Shown: positions 23,915-37,550, counted from the first letter of the stretch. The stretch: 64,000 nucleotides of DNA from Megalopta genalis (GCF_051020955.1 NC_135029.1:6590001-6654000), one strand, 5' to 3'. The notes: a model not told the origin generated them from the sequence alone. Program-made: numbers and translations.

Positions 23915-26900
23915 GTATATCATAAACTGCATTATTAAAAAATGATATCATAATTACGCCATTAACACTGCGTCTGTCGTGTCACCCGTATGTAGATATT
24001 AGAATTACTTAAAATTTAATTTAAAAAAATTCATTTTTACACTAATCCGTTATAATTTCTTAATTTTATTCAAATTTAAGAAATTTAAGAATGTTCAAAA
24101 AAGAATCGACGTCATATAACTTTGCTTTGCAATTTTAACTTGATTGAGTAAAACAGGTTAGTTTCATGACATTTTCGAGGTTTTTAGCGTTAGTCAAACA
24201 GTCTAAATATGATACTTTATGAACAATATAAATAGAATCAATTTTTTCAATAATATAATTACGATACATTTTTTTTAAACACACTGTGCTGTATCGATTT
24301 TTATAATTTAAATTCTCGCGAACTCATGTGCGCTGATGATACTGGATCCAATCGACTAATGCACCTAAATAATTCTACAATTGTGCAGATTCCAAGTGTT
24401 CATCTCGTGACACAGAAGAAGTATTACGATATTAAACCAGCCACAAGAAATTCGCATAAACACCGAAGAAATAAGCGCGTTAGACGGGAACAGGATCTCC
24501 CAAAGGAGCCGCATATAACCTAAGGAACATTACGAGGCAAAAGAATTTCGAGATCGCTAGATCCTGAATTTCGCTCGACGGCTGCTGCTCCCTTTTCCAG
24601 AAACCTGGATGCATATATTTCGAATACTTTCTACACCGTAATGCAAATGTTTCCTTGCGTGTGTAAACCTCCGGTGATTTCGGTCGTGCATATAGAGTGT
24701 CTATTATCAGAGCAGAAGTATCAAACATTAATTTCGTGATCCATTATGCACGACACGGTGGCCGGATTCTGTGCTTGGTCAAGGTTCCGAGTGCGCGGCT
24801 ATCATCATTATTGCAGTAGAATTCTATTAAATCCGGCGAGTGTGGTAGACGCGACAGGAAACGAGACAAAAGGGCGAGTTGTTCGCACGTAACAACGGTG
24901 CCAGATACAGTGAAGTTTGACAGCGACGTCGACACACCCGAATCACATGTACATACTTAGATGTCGCAGTTGCTGCTGATGGACAGACACCTTGGATCAT
25001 GGTGTCGTCCCTGCGGAAAACAACGGTCCTGCTTGGAATTGATGGGAGATAGATCCCCCTCCCCTCTGGTCCCTGAGGACCTAGACCTGGTCGTCCAAAA
25101 TTATTGGCGTGTCGTTAATTATGCAATATCAAAGAACTGTATTTTTACACATAATTTCTTGTTATTTATTAACCTGTTACACTGAAATATTTGTTACTTG
25201 TTTGTGTATTATGTTCAAATATGTGTCGGTTATGTATGTATTATGTAAAAATGTGTTACCCGACACCTAGTAATTCTTAATAAAAAATGTTTCGAATAAA
25301 AATTAGTCGGTACACAGTTTATAAAAAATTACAAAACTAAATGTTGATAAAAGGTTTTTTATTTAACAAAATTAAAATCGTTGCAATTTTTTAACACAGC
25401 TGTATATTAGTTATCTACAAATCTTTGTATTCTTGTTAAAAAATTATTAATGTGGAATATAAAGGTCGAAAATTAATTCGTTTAGAAATTATAATTATTG
25501 TACCGAACGCCCATAAGATTGCAACACTGTGCGCCGTTTCAAAAATTGTCGACGTTAATTGTAAAAAACAGAAGTTAGATGAAAATCTCTTTCCTCTTCT
25601 GATAATTCTAACATATTGAAAATAACAGGTCTTTAAATGCTTCTAATGTTTTTATAGTTTTGTATTTGACCTGTTCACCTCTATCATGAATGCATAAAAT
25701 CAGCAGTCCAATCATCTCTTTATGATGTATTAGTTTATTTATATGAATTTATTTGATCATTCCAACGAGAAACCCGTTGTTACATAAAACGATGAAGTGA
25801 AATTTTAAAGATTAGATTTAGACTAGGAGCCAGTACTCAAAGGCTATGACTAAAACGGTTAAAAAATAATCATCAGAATAAATAACAAACGCACATGGAA
25901 TCTTAATGCACGCTACAGATTTTCTAAATTTACTATAAATAACAAAAATTAATTCTTTTCTAGTTTGCTATTTCGTCTATTCATTTCCGCAACAACTACA
26001 CGAATTAAGCTACAATTTCGTATAGAATCTCAAAAATTCTTCATCTTTCGTTAGAGATTACTACGTCGAACAAATCTTATCGATTACTGAAAAACGGCTA
26101 TGATAGCCTGATAACGTGCAACTGATCGACAGCAAGTTGTGTGCATTGGTACAAGCGACACTGCTTGCGGAACGGCTTAACGCACGTTATTATTGGCCGA
26201 TATTCGTGATGACGATTGATTAGATTTGTCTCGTATCCACGGCAATCGTATGTCTACGGAAGCAATCCGGACGACTACTATCCAGCAAATTGAGTTTCCG
26301 AACGGAGCTTGAGGGGTTGCTACAGGATGCGGAGGAAGTGGCAGCGTGCACACCGAGATTGGATACCAACGAAATCGTCTCGTGGGAAACCCGCTGCCCC
26401 ACCTAAGCTCCGTTGCATACTTTCGTCTAATGCTGAGATCCGATTGCCAACTGTGCTCCAGGGACATCGGGAGGCGATACATTTCGAAAGAACGTCTCTC
26501 TAAACGGTCTGGACTCGCGTTCGATTAAATTCATGTCGATCGAATCGACGATATGCTACGCAATAATCATGACGCATCTCCCGCCATCCGACCATGCACA
26601 TAATTTTACAAAGTACTATGCAAGATGTACTATGTACATTCCTGCTGATTCTGTTTTTATACGTTCTTATTATTAAAAAATTATCGAATCTTTTTTGCCA
26701 AATACCTAACTACCGCTATATGGCGAGAGTTTGAGAAAACACCCGCTTAAAATATATTAATATACAAAATATTGATCGATTAACATACAAAAGTAGCAAG
26801 ATTGAACTTATACGAAAAATTAATCTAGTGTTACCGTTGAAACGTAATTAGAGTAATTCCATCGATAATTATGTTTGCTAAGAAATCTCCAATCGCTTCC

Positions 26901-28570
26901 GTGCCGCAATATCGAACAAATCTCTTGTATTTATCTATGCCAACGTAGCAGACCATCATCGCATGCATTAATAATTACCGAAGATAATTACGAACGTGGC
27001 CGGAGGGTTCTCGTAACGGAATATTCCTTAACGACGGTTATCCTGCAGGTAGCTCGCGGATGACGCAAAAATAGCAAACATAACGCCACTAATAATGCAT
27101 TAAATGAATAATCGCTGGAGGTCCCGTATCATTTTGTCATGGAGAGATATATGCATCTCTACTATATTACGCGAGGCTTCGAGGGAATTCTTTTTCCGCG
27201 ATATTTGTCTGCATTCCGCTCAGGCTCGAGCCTCTAAGTCCTCCAAGTCCTAATTAGAACGTAGAAGTTTCCACCGTGGACCGTGCAAACCAATATAGAC
27301 AGGGTACATAGAAATGTTTAATCCCAAAAATAACGAAGAAGTCACGTTCGCATTATAATCCAAGCGTCTGGCCGGTCGCCGTCTTTAATAACACCACGAA
27401 ACTGAGAGCGGATTGTCAAGAAGAAAACGAGACACGGGAGACAATGAAAAATCACGAAAAAAATGGCGAAGAAGGAAACGTAAGGCGTAGGATGAGCTAC
27501 AGATCGGAACAAAAAAATAAAGACGGACTTTAAAGTTAATCTAATTTTTATTTGTTTAACATTACAACCAAGATTTTGTTTTTATATAAACTTGCAAAAT
27601 ACCTCTACAAACATACAGAAATGAAATAGAATTGAATTTCGTCAGTCTAAACAATTTTATTTGGAAAAAAAGTATTTACATGGAAATATAGTCGCACAAA
27701 ATGATTACAGATTTAACTTACTGTGTAAAACAAAATTATATAGAACAACCAATCAACGAAGGATATTCAATGCTTAATATTTTGTGACTAACGTATTTGT
27801 TTATCATTCATCTTTTAATATAATTATACGAAATTAAGTTTCTGATAAACTATCTCCAACTCAAATTAAACTATTAAAGCATATAAACTGCGTGAAACAT
27901 ACGTATGAACACAGCCGGTACTTCTAGAAATGTGTAGGTTAACCACATCCATACGAATAAATCCAAAATATGTACCATATACTGCTCTATTTATTCTACA
28001 ACTGTGCAAGAAATGTTAATGTTTATATTTTCTTTACAAAATCTAATAATTTGTATGGCATACAAACACTGATTTAGTCAACTGAAAGCTAACTATGTAT
28101 TTAAAATTGTGACCATTTATATAAATTCAGTTTCGAATTACCTTCAACAAGAAAACAATTGATTCACTAATACTATCATAAACAATAAAAAGGAGCAATA
28201 ATTCTTCTAATAATATCGTGTCCGAATATTAATGCGAGTCACTGTAGGTGTAAGGCTAGGACGGGAAAATTCGCAGCAATCCGAAATTTGGTATTTCCGA
28301 GAGAAATTACTGTAGCCCCTTCTGAATGACTTTATTACATTAACATAATATCAAATATTATATTAAAATTTCGTTGTTTTTATAATTCTTTGTCATATTA
28401 TTGTGATTATCGTTAAAATAAATGAAAGTGACGATATACTGGACAATTTCCTCACTCTATATTTCGATAAAAATTCTTTTTTTTTCAAATAACGTTGTTT
28501 AATATAATAATATATATAATATATAATAATAATAATATAAATATTATGTAATATATCTATTGTAAACCTG
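23915..28570. other. No gene recognised
   Basis: Contains the repeat at 25225. A 74-codon frame from an ATG at 24961 and open frames around 26200-26500 and 26875 have no recognisable domains. A TTAACACTGCGTCTG end-like motif is at 23962. Confidence 0.35.
25225..25404 (-). mobile_element. Second copy of the CAGTTCCGTTG-type repeat
   Basis: CTAGTAATTCTTAATAAAAA, GAATAAAAATTAGTCGGTAC and a decayed end AACACAGCTGTA are collinear with the reverse of 50127-50295. Confidence 0.5.
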
Positions 28571-28715
28571 TGAGGCATTTTAGCAAGAAAAGTTGACAGC
28601 AATGGTAAACAATGATTAAAGTGGCTAAAATGGTTATTGAAATAAAAGCTGCTATCAAAAAGTCATGATCTCAGATCGGATCAGAGACGCTGCAAAAATT
28701 ATTAGATTCAAGGTC
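28571..28715 (+). repeat. TGAGGCATTTTAGCA repeat, copy 1
   Basis: TGAGGCATTTTAGCAAGAAA, ACAGCAATGGTAAACAATG and CAGATCGGATCAGAGACGCT are collinear with 34077-34233. The possible reading frame is broken here by an early stop. Confidence 0.6.
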
Positions 28716-29711
28716 GCAAAGAACATTTAACCTTTACCTTATATTTCCATAAAAATTCTTCTTCTAAATTTTATTTTGGTGAAATTAAATTCTACTTCAT
28801 TTGTAGTTGTGTTTATAACGATATTTCGGAAATTTGTATTAAAACAAAACTTTGGTAGTAATGTTAAATAAACAAACATTGCGTCAATTTTAAAGTCGGC
28901 TAACTTTTTGTCCCGGAGTGTAAGGCAGCCCAAGGCAACTAGGAAAAAGGACGCGGATGAATGAGATTCTGGTTGTTTCATCGGCGTTATCGAATATTCA
29001 CGGTCCTCTGCAATATTGATGGGCTCCCCTGTTTACCACCCTATTCTAGTTTACTCATGGCGCGTTCAAGTGTCGATCCTGCGGGACGTGACCGGCACTT
29101 TCCTCGTTCCTGGCGCCAGGTTCAACGGCCTGGATAATTTCTTTCGTGTTTCTCCTTGACCAATGTTGGGTCCTTCTCGTGTTTCCCATTGATCTCCTCG
29201 GGGTACGTTTTGTTCACGCGAAGAAAGGCCATGACCCCTTTCGCGGCGAATGGAAAAAAAATGACGACAAAAGGGAGAGATGTACCTTCATTGGAGCGGG
29301 CCCTCACGGCGAACAAAAAGACACCGATCAACGAGGAAAAAATTGATCTTACGGAGCCTCCTAGGACTCGCTAGGGTTACAAGTGCAATTATTACACCTT
29401 TTACCTTCACGGCTTAGCATCGGGAAACTTCCAGGACTTTTTGCACCGCATCAATAATTACGTACTCCTCGTCTCGTCTGATCCCCTGTCTACGCGCATT
29501 ATTGCAACACTTGTGGAGGATTAAGGGAGCTGGCTCACTTAAGTTTCTCCGTAAAGCAGTCTTTGGAAACAAGTGAGTTAAGAGTATAGATAATTTTGCG
29601 CAGGGATCGAAATTCTTCCGAAAATAACTGTTTCAAACTGCTGTAATATTGGTTCATAAGTGAAATTATTATGGAGAACCGAAAAAATTTCATAACTGTT
29701 AAAAGTGAACT

Positions 29712-29900
29712 TTAGATCTTCGTGTAAAATAAAAATGTTGCGCATCCAAGTGCAAGAAACAGGAGCTACAGAAACATTTGTTTCTGTCTTGAATAATTTT
29801 AATAAGTTATGAATAATATAATCAGATTATTAAATTTTTGAAATAATGTCAATGTTTTGTGTTTCATCTATTCGTTTTTGTCATAAATGCGTAAAATTGT
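29712..29900 (+). mobile_element. TAGACTGCGG-family remnant
   Basis: The interior blocks are present in order: a CCAAGTGCAAGAAACAG-like block, TTTTAATAAGTTATGAAT, and CATCTATTCGTTTTTGTCAT followed by AAATGCGTAAAAT. The terminal repeats have decayed. Confidence 0.45.
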
Positions 29901-30239
29901 GAAATAAAAAACAGAGTAGCGAAGGTGCAAGAGAATTATACTTTATCTGCACTATTCAAAAAAGAAACACATTTTTATGTAACTTCTCTTTCATACAATC
30001 GATGAGATACATTTTTATTTCGCATACGGACCTATAGTCTAGTTACATCCGCAGTATAGTATTCAAATACCATTTTGAACGGATGTTAGATGGTCTAGTT
30101 AATTAGGCAATGTCTACAAAATATTTTACAGAACTTGCAATTGGTTGGAATGGCAAATAAAATTAAAAGTTTACGTTTTTTAACTTTTTTATCTGTCATA
30201 TATCTATCAATCAACCAAATAATAATTTTCTTTAACACC

Positions 30240-30388
30240 GCTAAACTATGAATCTTTATACGGTATAAAAATAGTCTGCATTAATTGCAAGATAGAATAT
30301 AATAGTGATTTTAAATTCTTTAAATGGTTTCATCATTTTGCATTTTATCTATCCAGCTTTATCATAAATATCGAAAAATCCACAGTCT
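30240..30388 (+). mobile_element. TAGACTGCGG-family MITE, short form
   Basis: Left end AAACTATGAATCTTTATACG (decayed), then AGTCTGCATTAATTGCAAG. The right end is ATCGAAAAATCCACAGTCTA. It is about 150 bp, like the copy at 55303. Confidence 0.55.
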
Positions 30389-31426
30389 AATGATTGCTTT
30401 TTAAAAAATTACTTACTCACAAATTACTTACAAATTTCTGCATTTATGAGCAATAGTCTACCTATTCCCTGCAATTCATTTATTAATAATTTTCATAACT
30501 GTTTTCAGTAGTATTATTTTTTTATTTTGTACGTTTGCAATATAAGCTTCCCTAAACCCGAATTGAAAAGGCGTGCGTTTTTTCAGACCTGCTGGCAAGA
30601 ATCTTCGGGAAGTGTACGCTAAATTCAGCCGGTTCCTTTCGGGGAGAAAAAATTGTATCTCGTGCCCGCAAACTGTGTATCACTGCGTTGAAAGAGAACA
30701 GTAATTATCCTTTTTATTCCTGTTGCAGCTCGCGCGCCGCGTTGCTTTTAAATGAAAGGGAACGAAACCAAACTGTTGGATGTTTCTAACATTTAAAATG
30801 TAGTTTCGAATTTAATTTTAATGTTGGTTCTAGTTTGGTTTTCACGCTGGGTAAAACATGCAGTTTGGCTGACAGTAGATATAACATGCCGACACGGTGC
30901 ATCAAGCACAGAATACAACTTTGTGTTACATAAATGGAACAGCATTATCAAAATAAGTATAATAACTGCGTTGTCTTATCGTTTCAAAACTGGTCGGCTG
31001 TCACTCTCTCAAAAATACGTTAACGTTATTTTCATAGCTAATTTCATAAATGAACTTAGATTATAATATTGTATTGTATATATTATTATGATATATTATA
31101 TAAATTACAATATTATACAATATTAATATATTCATATATTTAGAACGTAACTTAAATTTATATATTGTTAATAGACTACGGATTTATACGCAAAATAGGT
31201 ATTAACTATAATAATATTAACTAGTTGAGACCAATGTAGTGATATCGTTCAATCAATTCAACTTTTTCAAAGTTTTAAATTGCATTTACCTCCGTCATTA
31301 TAACTTTTGTATCAGTTCTACTATCGTTTCTGGTGCGTTTAGACTTAACAAAGTCCAATTGTAACTAATTTATTGTATTTCGTTGTAGCGCAATCTTTTA
31401 GCAAACAGTACAAGAAAATGTATTAC

Positions 31427-31628
31427 AAGGCTGCGGGCTTTTATGTCTAATAGAAGTTTTCAAAGACGATTATAAGGAACAGAAATTAAATAAAAACAGA
31501 TTGTTTCGTTTAATAATTTTGATAAGTTGAAAGTAGCGTAACAAAATTATTAAATTCTTCTTATGTCTTCACAATTTTATATTTCTGCCATTCATTTTTG
31601 TTATAAATGCACAAAATTCACAGTCTAA
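31427..31628 (+). mobile_element. TAGACTGCGG-family MITE with near-perfect target duplication
   Basis: Ends are AAGGCTGCGGGCTTTTATG and TGCACAAAATTCACAGTCTA. The flanks TGTATTAC and TATATTAC match at 7 of 8 if the element ends at 31628. Internal TTTAATAATTTTGATAAGTT is shared with other copies. Confidence 0.65.
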
Positions 31629-34076
31629 TATATTACACTAATCCTTGATAATACTTAATTTTGATCGATGACTGTGTCTCCTTGGCTCTGTAGCTTGATA
31701 AAAAAGAAATTAGTGTAACGTGTTAGAGAGCAGTAGGGGAGGTAAACTGTTGATTGGCAACGAATAAGATCGTTAGGAGTGTAACGAAGATAGGTGTTAC
31801 GGAATAAACGGGGAGAAGAATACGCGGCTGGAAAAAGACGGGACCGAAAGGTGTGCATGATAGAATGAAAAATCGAATTAGCGTATGATTGAAGCGATAA
31901 TTGAAGAGCTGGATGAAATAGGGGGCATTCGGAAAACGAATTTATTGATTCAATTTCGTCGTAGCCTCCGCTGTCCGTCCTACCATTTTAACTGCCGACA
32001 GATGGCACGTTGATGCTGTCAAGTTTTCGAGTTTAGTCCGACCACGGTTTCGCATAATTGATTAGCGGCCGCGACAGATATTAGCGGCAGAAACCATTTC
32101 ATTAATCGGTAACGATTAAATTGGCCTGTTTATAGTCGTCATTAAAGCGACTGTTGCATTACAAGGTCGTAAGCTTTATCGAACCGATAAGAACATCTTA
32201 TCGGTAATTTGGTGACATAAATTGGTAATGCAAGCCTAATATCCTTGTTGCGACGGTACGTTATGCAGAAAGCACTCGTATGTCACTCAAAAATCGGTCA
32301 AACACCAAGTATCTTATTAATTATTGAAAGAGCTTTGCGAACCATTCGTTGAATTCTGTTCGGATACGGAATTATTTATAATAAAAATAAAGCAAGTAAA
32401 CGTACGAGAAACTCGTTGACACTGTCCTTTCTTGCAGTGAAAGAATTGATCTTTCGAATGTTTCAAACTAGAATTAGATAAATCGTTCAACTTTCTTGTT
32501 ATCTTGTACCGAACGAAAGTGTCCCATTCGTGGCAGTTCTCCATTGCTATTTTCAGTGCATCGCTCACGCATTCATAGGTTGGAAGAAAGAAATAACCGG
32601 AAAAGTACAAAGCACAAAGGTCAATAGGTTTCAAAGACTAATAAAAACCGAGAATTCGCGGAATTATCAATGATCTAATAATTGTGCTTCTGAAGCTAGA
32701 GTTATGGTCGTATTTTTATCTCTGACAGTGATTGGTTAGTAGGATATGCCAAGTTTCAGTTGATGGGGCGCGTAATTGACGATGATTGAAGCTAAGAGTT
32801 TTCCGAGAATTATTTATGAAAGAAGTGGTTTACCGTTCATTCTGCCACTGCGGTTTAAAAAAAAAAAAAACTCTGGAAAGCTGACGTCCTGCGAGATCAT
32901 GAAGGTAATCGATAGATAATCAGATTTAGATGTATGCAACCGATGGAAATCAAATAGCTTCGGCTTTCTACGCAGGTTCGAAAGTTTTAACTGAGATTAT
33001 GAGTTGAAACGAGAGAAAAAGGATACCTTAATGTAATATTGTAATACTGTTACATTAACTAGCAAGAAAAGTGTCGGAACACTAGCAGGAAACACGGAGC
33101 AGCGAGAGACGGTTCTCCTTTAACAATTGCGACGAGAAAGTGCCGCCAGCGGAAAAGTCAATTAACAGAAATGAACGCTTTGTCTATTAGATGCGACTCA
33201 ATTTTCCATCCAGAAGATACCTGCTTCGCCGGCGAACTTCTTATTCGACAATTCCGGCCATCAATTTTCGCGTAATCCAATTCTTGCTCGGGTTGTTCGT
33301 CGAATGACGCGCACCTTTTGTACAGCCAATAGTTCCCGGAGTTCCGCGTCGCTCTTGTAAATTTATTCCATTTCGACGTTTTTTTGTTTTTGTTTGTTTT
33401 TTTTTTGTTCGCTCTCTGTTTTCTTACTTTTCAGATCGTTCGTTCCATTTTTATTCGGCCGGTATCGACTCGCTTATCAATTTCTTGCTCGTTGTTTTCC
33501 CAGTGGCCCGACGGCCGCACTCGTTTTTCGTAAATCATGAAAAACGTGCGCGAACGGTAACGCAATTTCACGGGCGATAGGGAAATCGAGTTACCACTGT
33601 TCTGCGTTTTATGTACACGCGAGTGCTACGGGTTGAGGGGGGAGGGAGGGGTAGCGTCGACGAGCGCTAAAAGAATAACATAGTAACTTTGCAAACGCTA
33701 GATTTTCGAGAAGAAAAATGCTCCCGCCAAATATTACAGAAGGTACAAACGCGTTCGGAAAACTCGCGTACACCGCGACACACTGTTTTTTCGGGAACAG
33801 CGCGACGAAAACAGCTAAATATCATCGGGAGATCGCGCGAATACTGCACCAAGCCCGGAAAAAAATAGTCGAACACCTAGTAAAACGCAATAACTTGTTT
33901 AAAACTGGACTAAATCACTTGAACTTTTTTTGACCCTAGAGCGGCCCCATGGGGATGCCGGCGAGTCCACAAAATTGTTAATCTGTTTGCGAACGTATAA
34001 ATATTTACTAAAATACTGAGGTTATGTATCATCTAACCTATAATATTGTTTTTTTTATGACACCATTAAAATCCAA

Positions 34077-34233
34077 TGAGGCATTTTAGCAATAAAAGTT
34101 TACAGCAATGGTAAACAATGTGATTAAAGAGGCTAAAATTGTTAATGAATTAAAAACTGGCATCAAAGAGGCGTGGTCACAGATTGGATCAGAGACTGCA
34201 AAAATTATTAAACTCAATGCCTCAAAAAAAAAA
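34077..34233 (+). repeat. TGAGGCATTTTAGCA repeat, copy 2
   Basis: Starts TGAGGCATTTTAGCAATAAA and ends AATGCCTCA, a short inverted repeat of its beginning. From an ATG at 34108 a frame reads MVNNVIKEAKIVNELKTGIK and on through EAWSQIGSETAKIIKL. The similar but broken copy at 28571 suggests a former coding segment of a mobile element. I do not recognise the protein. Confidence 0.55.
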
Positions 34234-34393
34234 ACAATAGAGGGGAGACCAACTAAATATTTAGAATTCTTCGTAATGAATTCATTTCTAATTGCACTCT
34301 CATGATAATTTTTTAAATACAAGTACAAAAATATTAAACGAACCTAAATATTTATTATGCACAAAATTTCCAAATTTCCGTAATATATAAAAA

Positions 34394-34713
34394 CACTATA
34401 TCGTCCGGTGGCACCACGCTGGTGCCATGCAAAAACTATCTGTTGTATGCCGGTGGTACCGCTTTGGTGCCATTTTAAAAAACTAAAATAACATTTGAAC
34501 TATATTTCTTGGGTGTTAAAAGGCAGCAAACTAACTATAGCATCGCGCTTATTTAACTAAGAATTAAGTACGAAAATTCTTGGATGACATATCTTAATTT
34601 TAGGAATTTATATTACCGCCATCTTCGAAATTTTTTTTAAATCTAAAATTTCCAAGCTATTATGCCGGCGTCAAGCAAAAGAATCATATCTAAGATCTGC
34701 GGACGGCATAGTG
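34394..34713 (+). mobile_element. piggyBac-type MITE with CACTAT ends
   Basis: Left CACTATATCGTCCGG and right CCGGACGGCATAGTG form an imperfect inverted repeat of about 15 bp. TTAA follows on the right (34714-34717); on the left the corresponding bases are AAAA. It is 320 bp with no coding sequence. Near the left end two hairpin-forming copies of CCGGTGGCACCACGCTGGTG occur. Confidence 0.65.
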
Positions 34714-34717
34714 TTAA

Positions 34718-36912
34718 TAACGATTGTATTATTTAAATAATTATGTGTTTCACTAAATGCATTGTAACGAATCTCACCTACCAATGACAAAGAACAGAAA
34801 TGTTACGTAAAACACGCTGTTACATCAGAAAAATGAGATGAACCTATCACTATTTCGGCTGCTGCACTAAACTATTTAAAATTGCAGTTTTACGAATGTT
34901 TGAGAGTTTTCTTGATGCAGGACAACGACCTTTCAGTTGATTTTTACAAAAACATGTGACAGATTAACACAATTAGCATACGCTAATTCTCAGATCGCAG
35001 ATACTGTAAAATGATGATTTTTTTAGTAATTATTACGTCGCTAACAATGATTTTCCGTAAAACGAACGGAAATTCGTTCACCGGGCACACGGAGGCTGCA
35101 TTATTGATTTTCTGTAGGCGCGTGCGGTTTTCTACACCCACCAGCACCGACTCGCTTACAAACAGCACGCAATCATAAAGTTTTTCGACAGTTTTCCGTA
35201 CACAGAACACTACCCGACACTGCCTTAAGCTGAAATGAAGCGATTCCCCGAAAAAACGATTGCTTCGTCGTGTAACGACCTCATCGATATTCCTCTGGTA
35301 GGCGAACGCGCTTACGGATTTACAACGATTAAGCCCCTACCACTGCCGAACAATCAATTGCCAAAATCCCGGACAGGACCACAGAATAAATTGAAGTGAT
35401 AAATAGAGCATGCAAAAAATTACGAAGAAAGTTAAGAAGCAAAATGTACTAGGATATCACTTTTAGATGTTGTAATTTACTTTGCAACGAAAACTTCTAC
35501 TCGTATTTTTAATTCTACAATTATTTGCAACTAGAATATATTTTTTATTTTAAAACAGACTTAAATATCATTAATTTTGCAAAGCTCACTCTATGCAAAT
35601 ATATCAAAAATAAGCAAAGTATAAAATGTATGAAAAATATAATATGTATATAATATGTATAGCAAAATATCACAATTTTATAATTAAACAGTCTTCGACT
35701 ACAAATGAGCCATATTTAGAAGAATGCTATTGAGTTTTTCGCAAAACCGAAACACATGCTCGTTGAATTTGTATCCTGCTGCTGATATGTCACATGTGAC
35801 AATGTATTTGAAAGAGTAAACAGAAATGAGAAAGAAAAACTTAAAGAACAAGAGAAAAACAGAACTGTCACTGGAATTAAAAATTTAATTAAAACTTTCC
35901 CATGTTCTACCTGCATCGCGTAATCTACGTTGCATCGCAGTAATTTCCAGGAATTGGGAGTTCGCTTTTATGAAATAGAACTGTTGCAAGAATACATTAC
36001 AGTTTCGAATCAATTGATTTTAGACATTTGTCGACCTCACATATTTTTAACCAATTTTCCGCCACGTAGAGTTCAGCCACCAGGATATAATCCATAACTT
36101 ATCCAAACGCTATTACAACTTTCCAATTTCCTTGCTAAGTTGCAAATAGAAAAAAAAAACGCGGAAGAAACTTGAATAGTGTATGCAGGCAGTTCAAACT
36201 TCCCGGGATCTCAGTTTTATGCAAACGCCGCATGTTTAAAGTTCGCCAGGTTCTGCGTTCTGAAACGTTAGACCCAGTTGTCTGTAGCGTTCCGGTAGCT
36301 CTCAATTGCAACTTCAAGTATACTTTATTTGCAAGTTCCACGGAAGATGGCGGAAGTTCGATTGATTAAAGATCGCCTGCGCAATCAATTTAGTAATTAA
36401 TACGGGAACTATCAAACCGGTCGAAATAACTGGTTTCTGATTTCCTGAAAATTACGGAAATGTTTTAATGAGAATTTCTGTTGTAATAGAAATCATACGA
36501 AGTTCAAGTAAATTCAATCTCGACACTGTTATAAAACAATATGTATTAGCGGTGCTTAGTACTTGGTAGATCTACAATTAATATGTACCTCCTTACTCTT
36601 TCCACGAGTAACTTATTCCCGATTCAATTATTGCATAAAGCGCTAGAATCTGATAGACGTATGTCCCATAAATGGCATATTTGTCGGACAGAAGCAGTAA
36701 AAGCATTTCCCTCGCTTAAAAGTGGTTAGGTAATTAATGGACTTGGGTTGGACAGCTCAGTAATGTTTCCTATCCGTGTCACGCTAGTTAGGGGCACCCT
36801 AATCCAGTCATTAGTGCCTGCAAAGAATCAGTCCAAGTCCAGTCCCGACCATGGACAGTTCTAGCATGTGGCACCCTGCGGAGTTTAACGAAGACGCTTC
36901 ATTTGTTCCATT
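34718..36912. other. No gene recognised
   Basis: Only a 14-bp palindrome TGTCACATGTGACA at 35788, which contains an E-box/M-box-like TCACATGTGA, stands out. Confidence 0.35.
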
Positions 36913-37140
36913 CAGAGTTGGGCAACATTTTATTCGGATAACGAATAAGAGGTAAAGACTAACAAATCAAATTTTATTCGACACCATCGAATAAAAGTTT
37001 ACCTAGATAACAGTTTATCTAGATAACAATTTATTCGAATAAGATTTTAAACAGATAAAAATGTACAAACGAATAAGATTTTGTTGGAATAAAAATTTAT
37101 TCGTACAGTAATTCATCCGTAAAATACTCGATTTTAATAA
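36913..37140 (+). mobile_element. hAT-like MITE, TTCGAA-rich family, copy E (truncated)
   Basis: It starts CAGAGTTGGGCAACATTTTA and runs through ATTCGACACCATCGAATAAA, shared with copy D (minus-strand-like half). No right terminal repeat is present. About 85 bases further on a fold-back element begins (37226). Confidence 0.65.
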
Positions 37141-37225
37141 AAATGATAAAATATAAAGCGTTTTTCTGCATAGTGTATTAATTAACTTTTTTCATGTTAG
37201 TTTTCGCAATTAACTTTTCTGCAAA

Positions 37226-37412
37226 ATTTCTCATAAATTCAAAGTAACTTTTACATTGTTACTGATATTCAAACAGATACCAAACACAACTATACTTGTA
37301 TATTTCTATTATTTCTAGTATAAGAATATGCAAATATATTTTGTTAAGTTTTTGTTCAAGTATCACACTAAAAACGTGAAAGCTACTTTGAGTCTGTAAT
37401 TGTTCACACCGC
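37226..37412. mobile_element. Fold-back element, GTGCATAATTATA family, copy 2
   Basis: Left arm TTCAAAGTAACTTTTACATT, reverse of right arm GACTCAAAGTAGCTTTCACG. Both hold the AAACAGATACCAAACA / AACAAAAACTTAAC segment. It lies just right of the truncated TTCGAA-rich copy E. Confidence 0.7.
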
Positions 37413-37550
37413 CGCAAATCATCTTGGATAAAAGAACTGCCTCCGAGAAATTGACAATTATTATTTCTAAAAAACGTCGCCAAGAGGTATTTTCACCCGA
37501 CAACTAATTAACTTTGGAAATTGGGTTCGAGAAATTCGTTCATTGTACAC

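Larger units (their letters stand above)
28716..34076. other. No gene recognised outside the MITE copies
   Basis: Three family-2 copies occupy 29.7-31.6 kb. A CpG-bearing part at 31930-32240 includes the hairpin CCGATAAG-aacat-CTTATCGG (about 32184), and 33090-33700 is moderately GC-rich. A 105-codon minus-strand frame at 32317-32634 has a non-ATG start and no domain. Confidence 0.35.

Noticed and set aside
24961..25185. 74-codon frame from a proper ATG
   Set aside because: No donor or domain; the second half is ordinary AT-rich sequence and the frame probably arises by chance.
26200..26400. Long stop-free plus-strand stretch reading RTELEGLLQDAEEVAACTPR
   Set aside because: No start codon, no acceptor or donor at its ends, no recognisable family. 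Left unassigned.
32317..32634. 105-codon minus-strand frame with cysteines, briefly considered as a chemoreceptor or binding-protein relic
   Set aside because: Non-ATG start and no cysteine spacing or motif that I can match to a family.
35788..35801. 14-bp palindrome TGTCACATGTGACA with E-box
   Set aside because: A single site of this length is not evidence of a regulatory element without conservation data.
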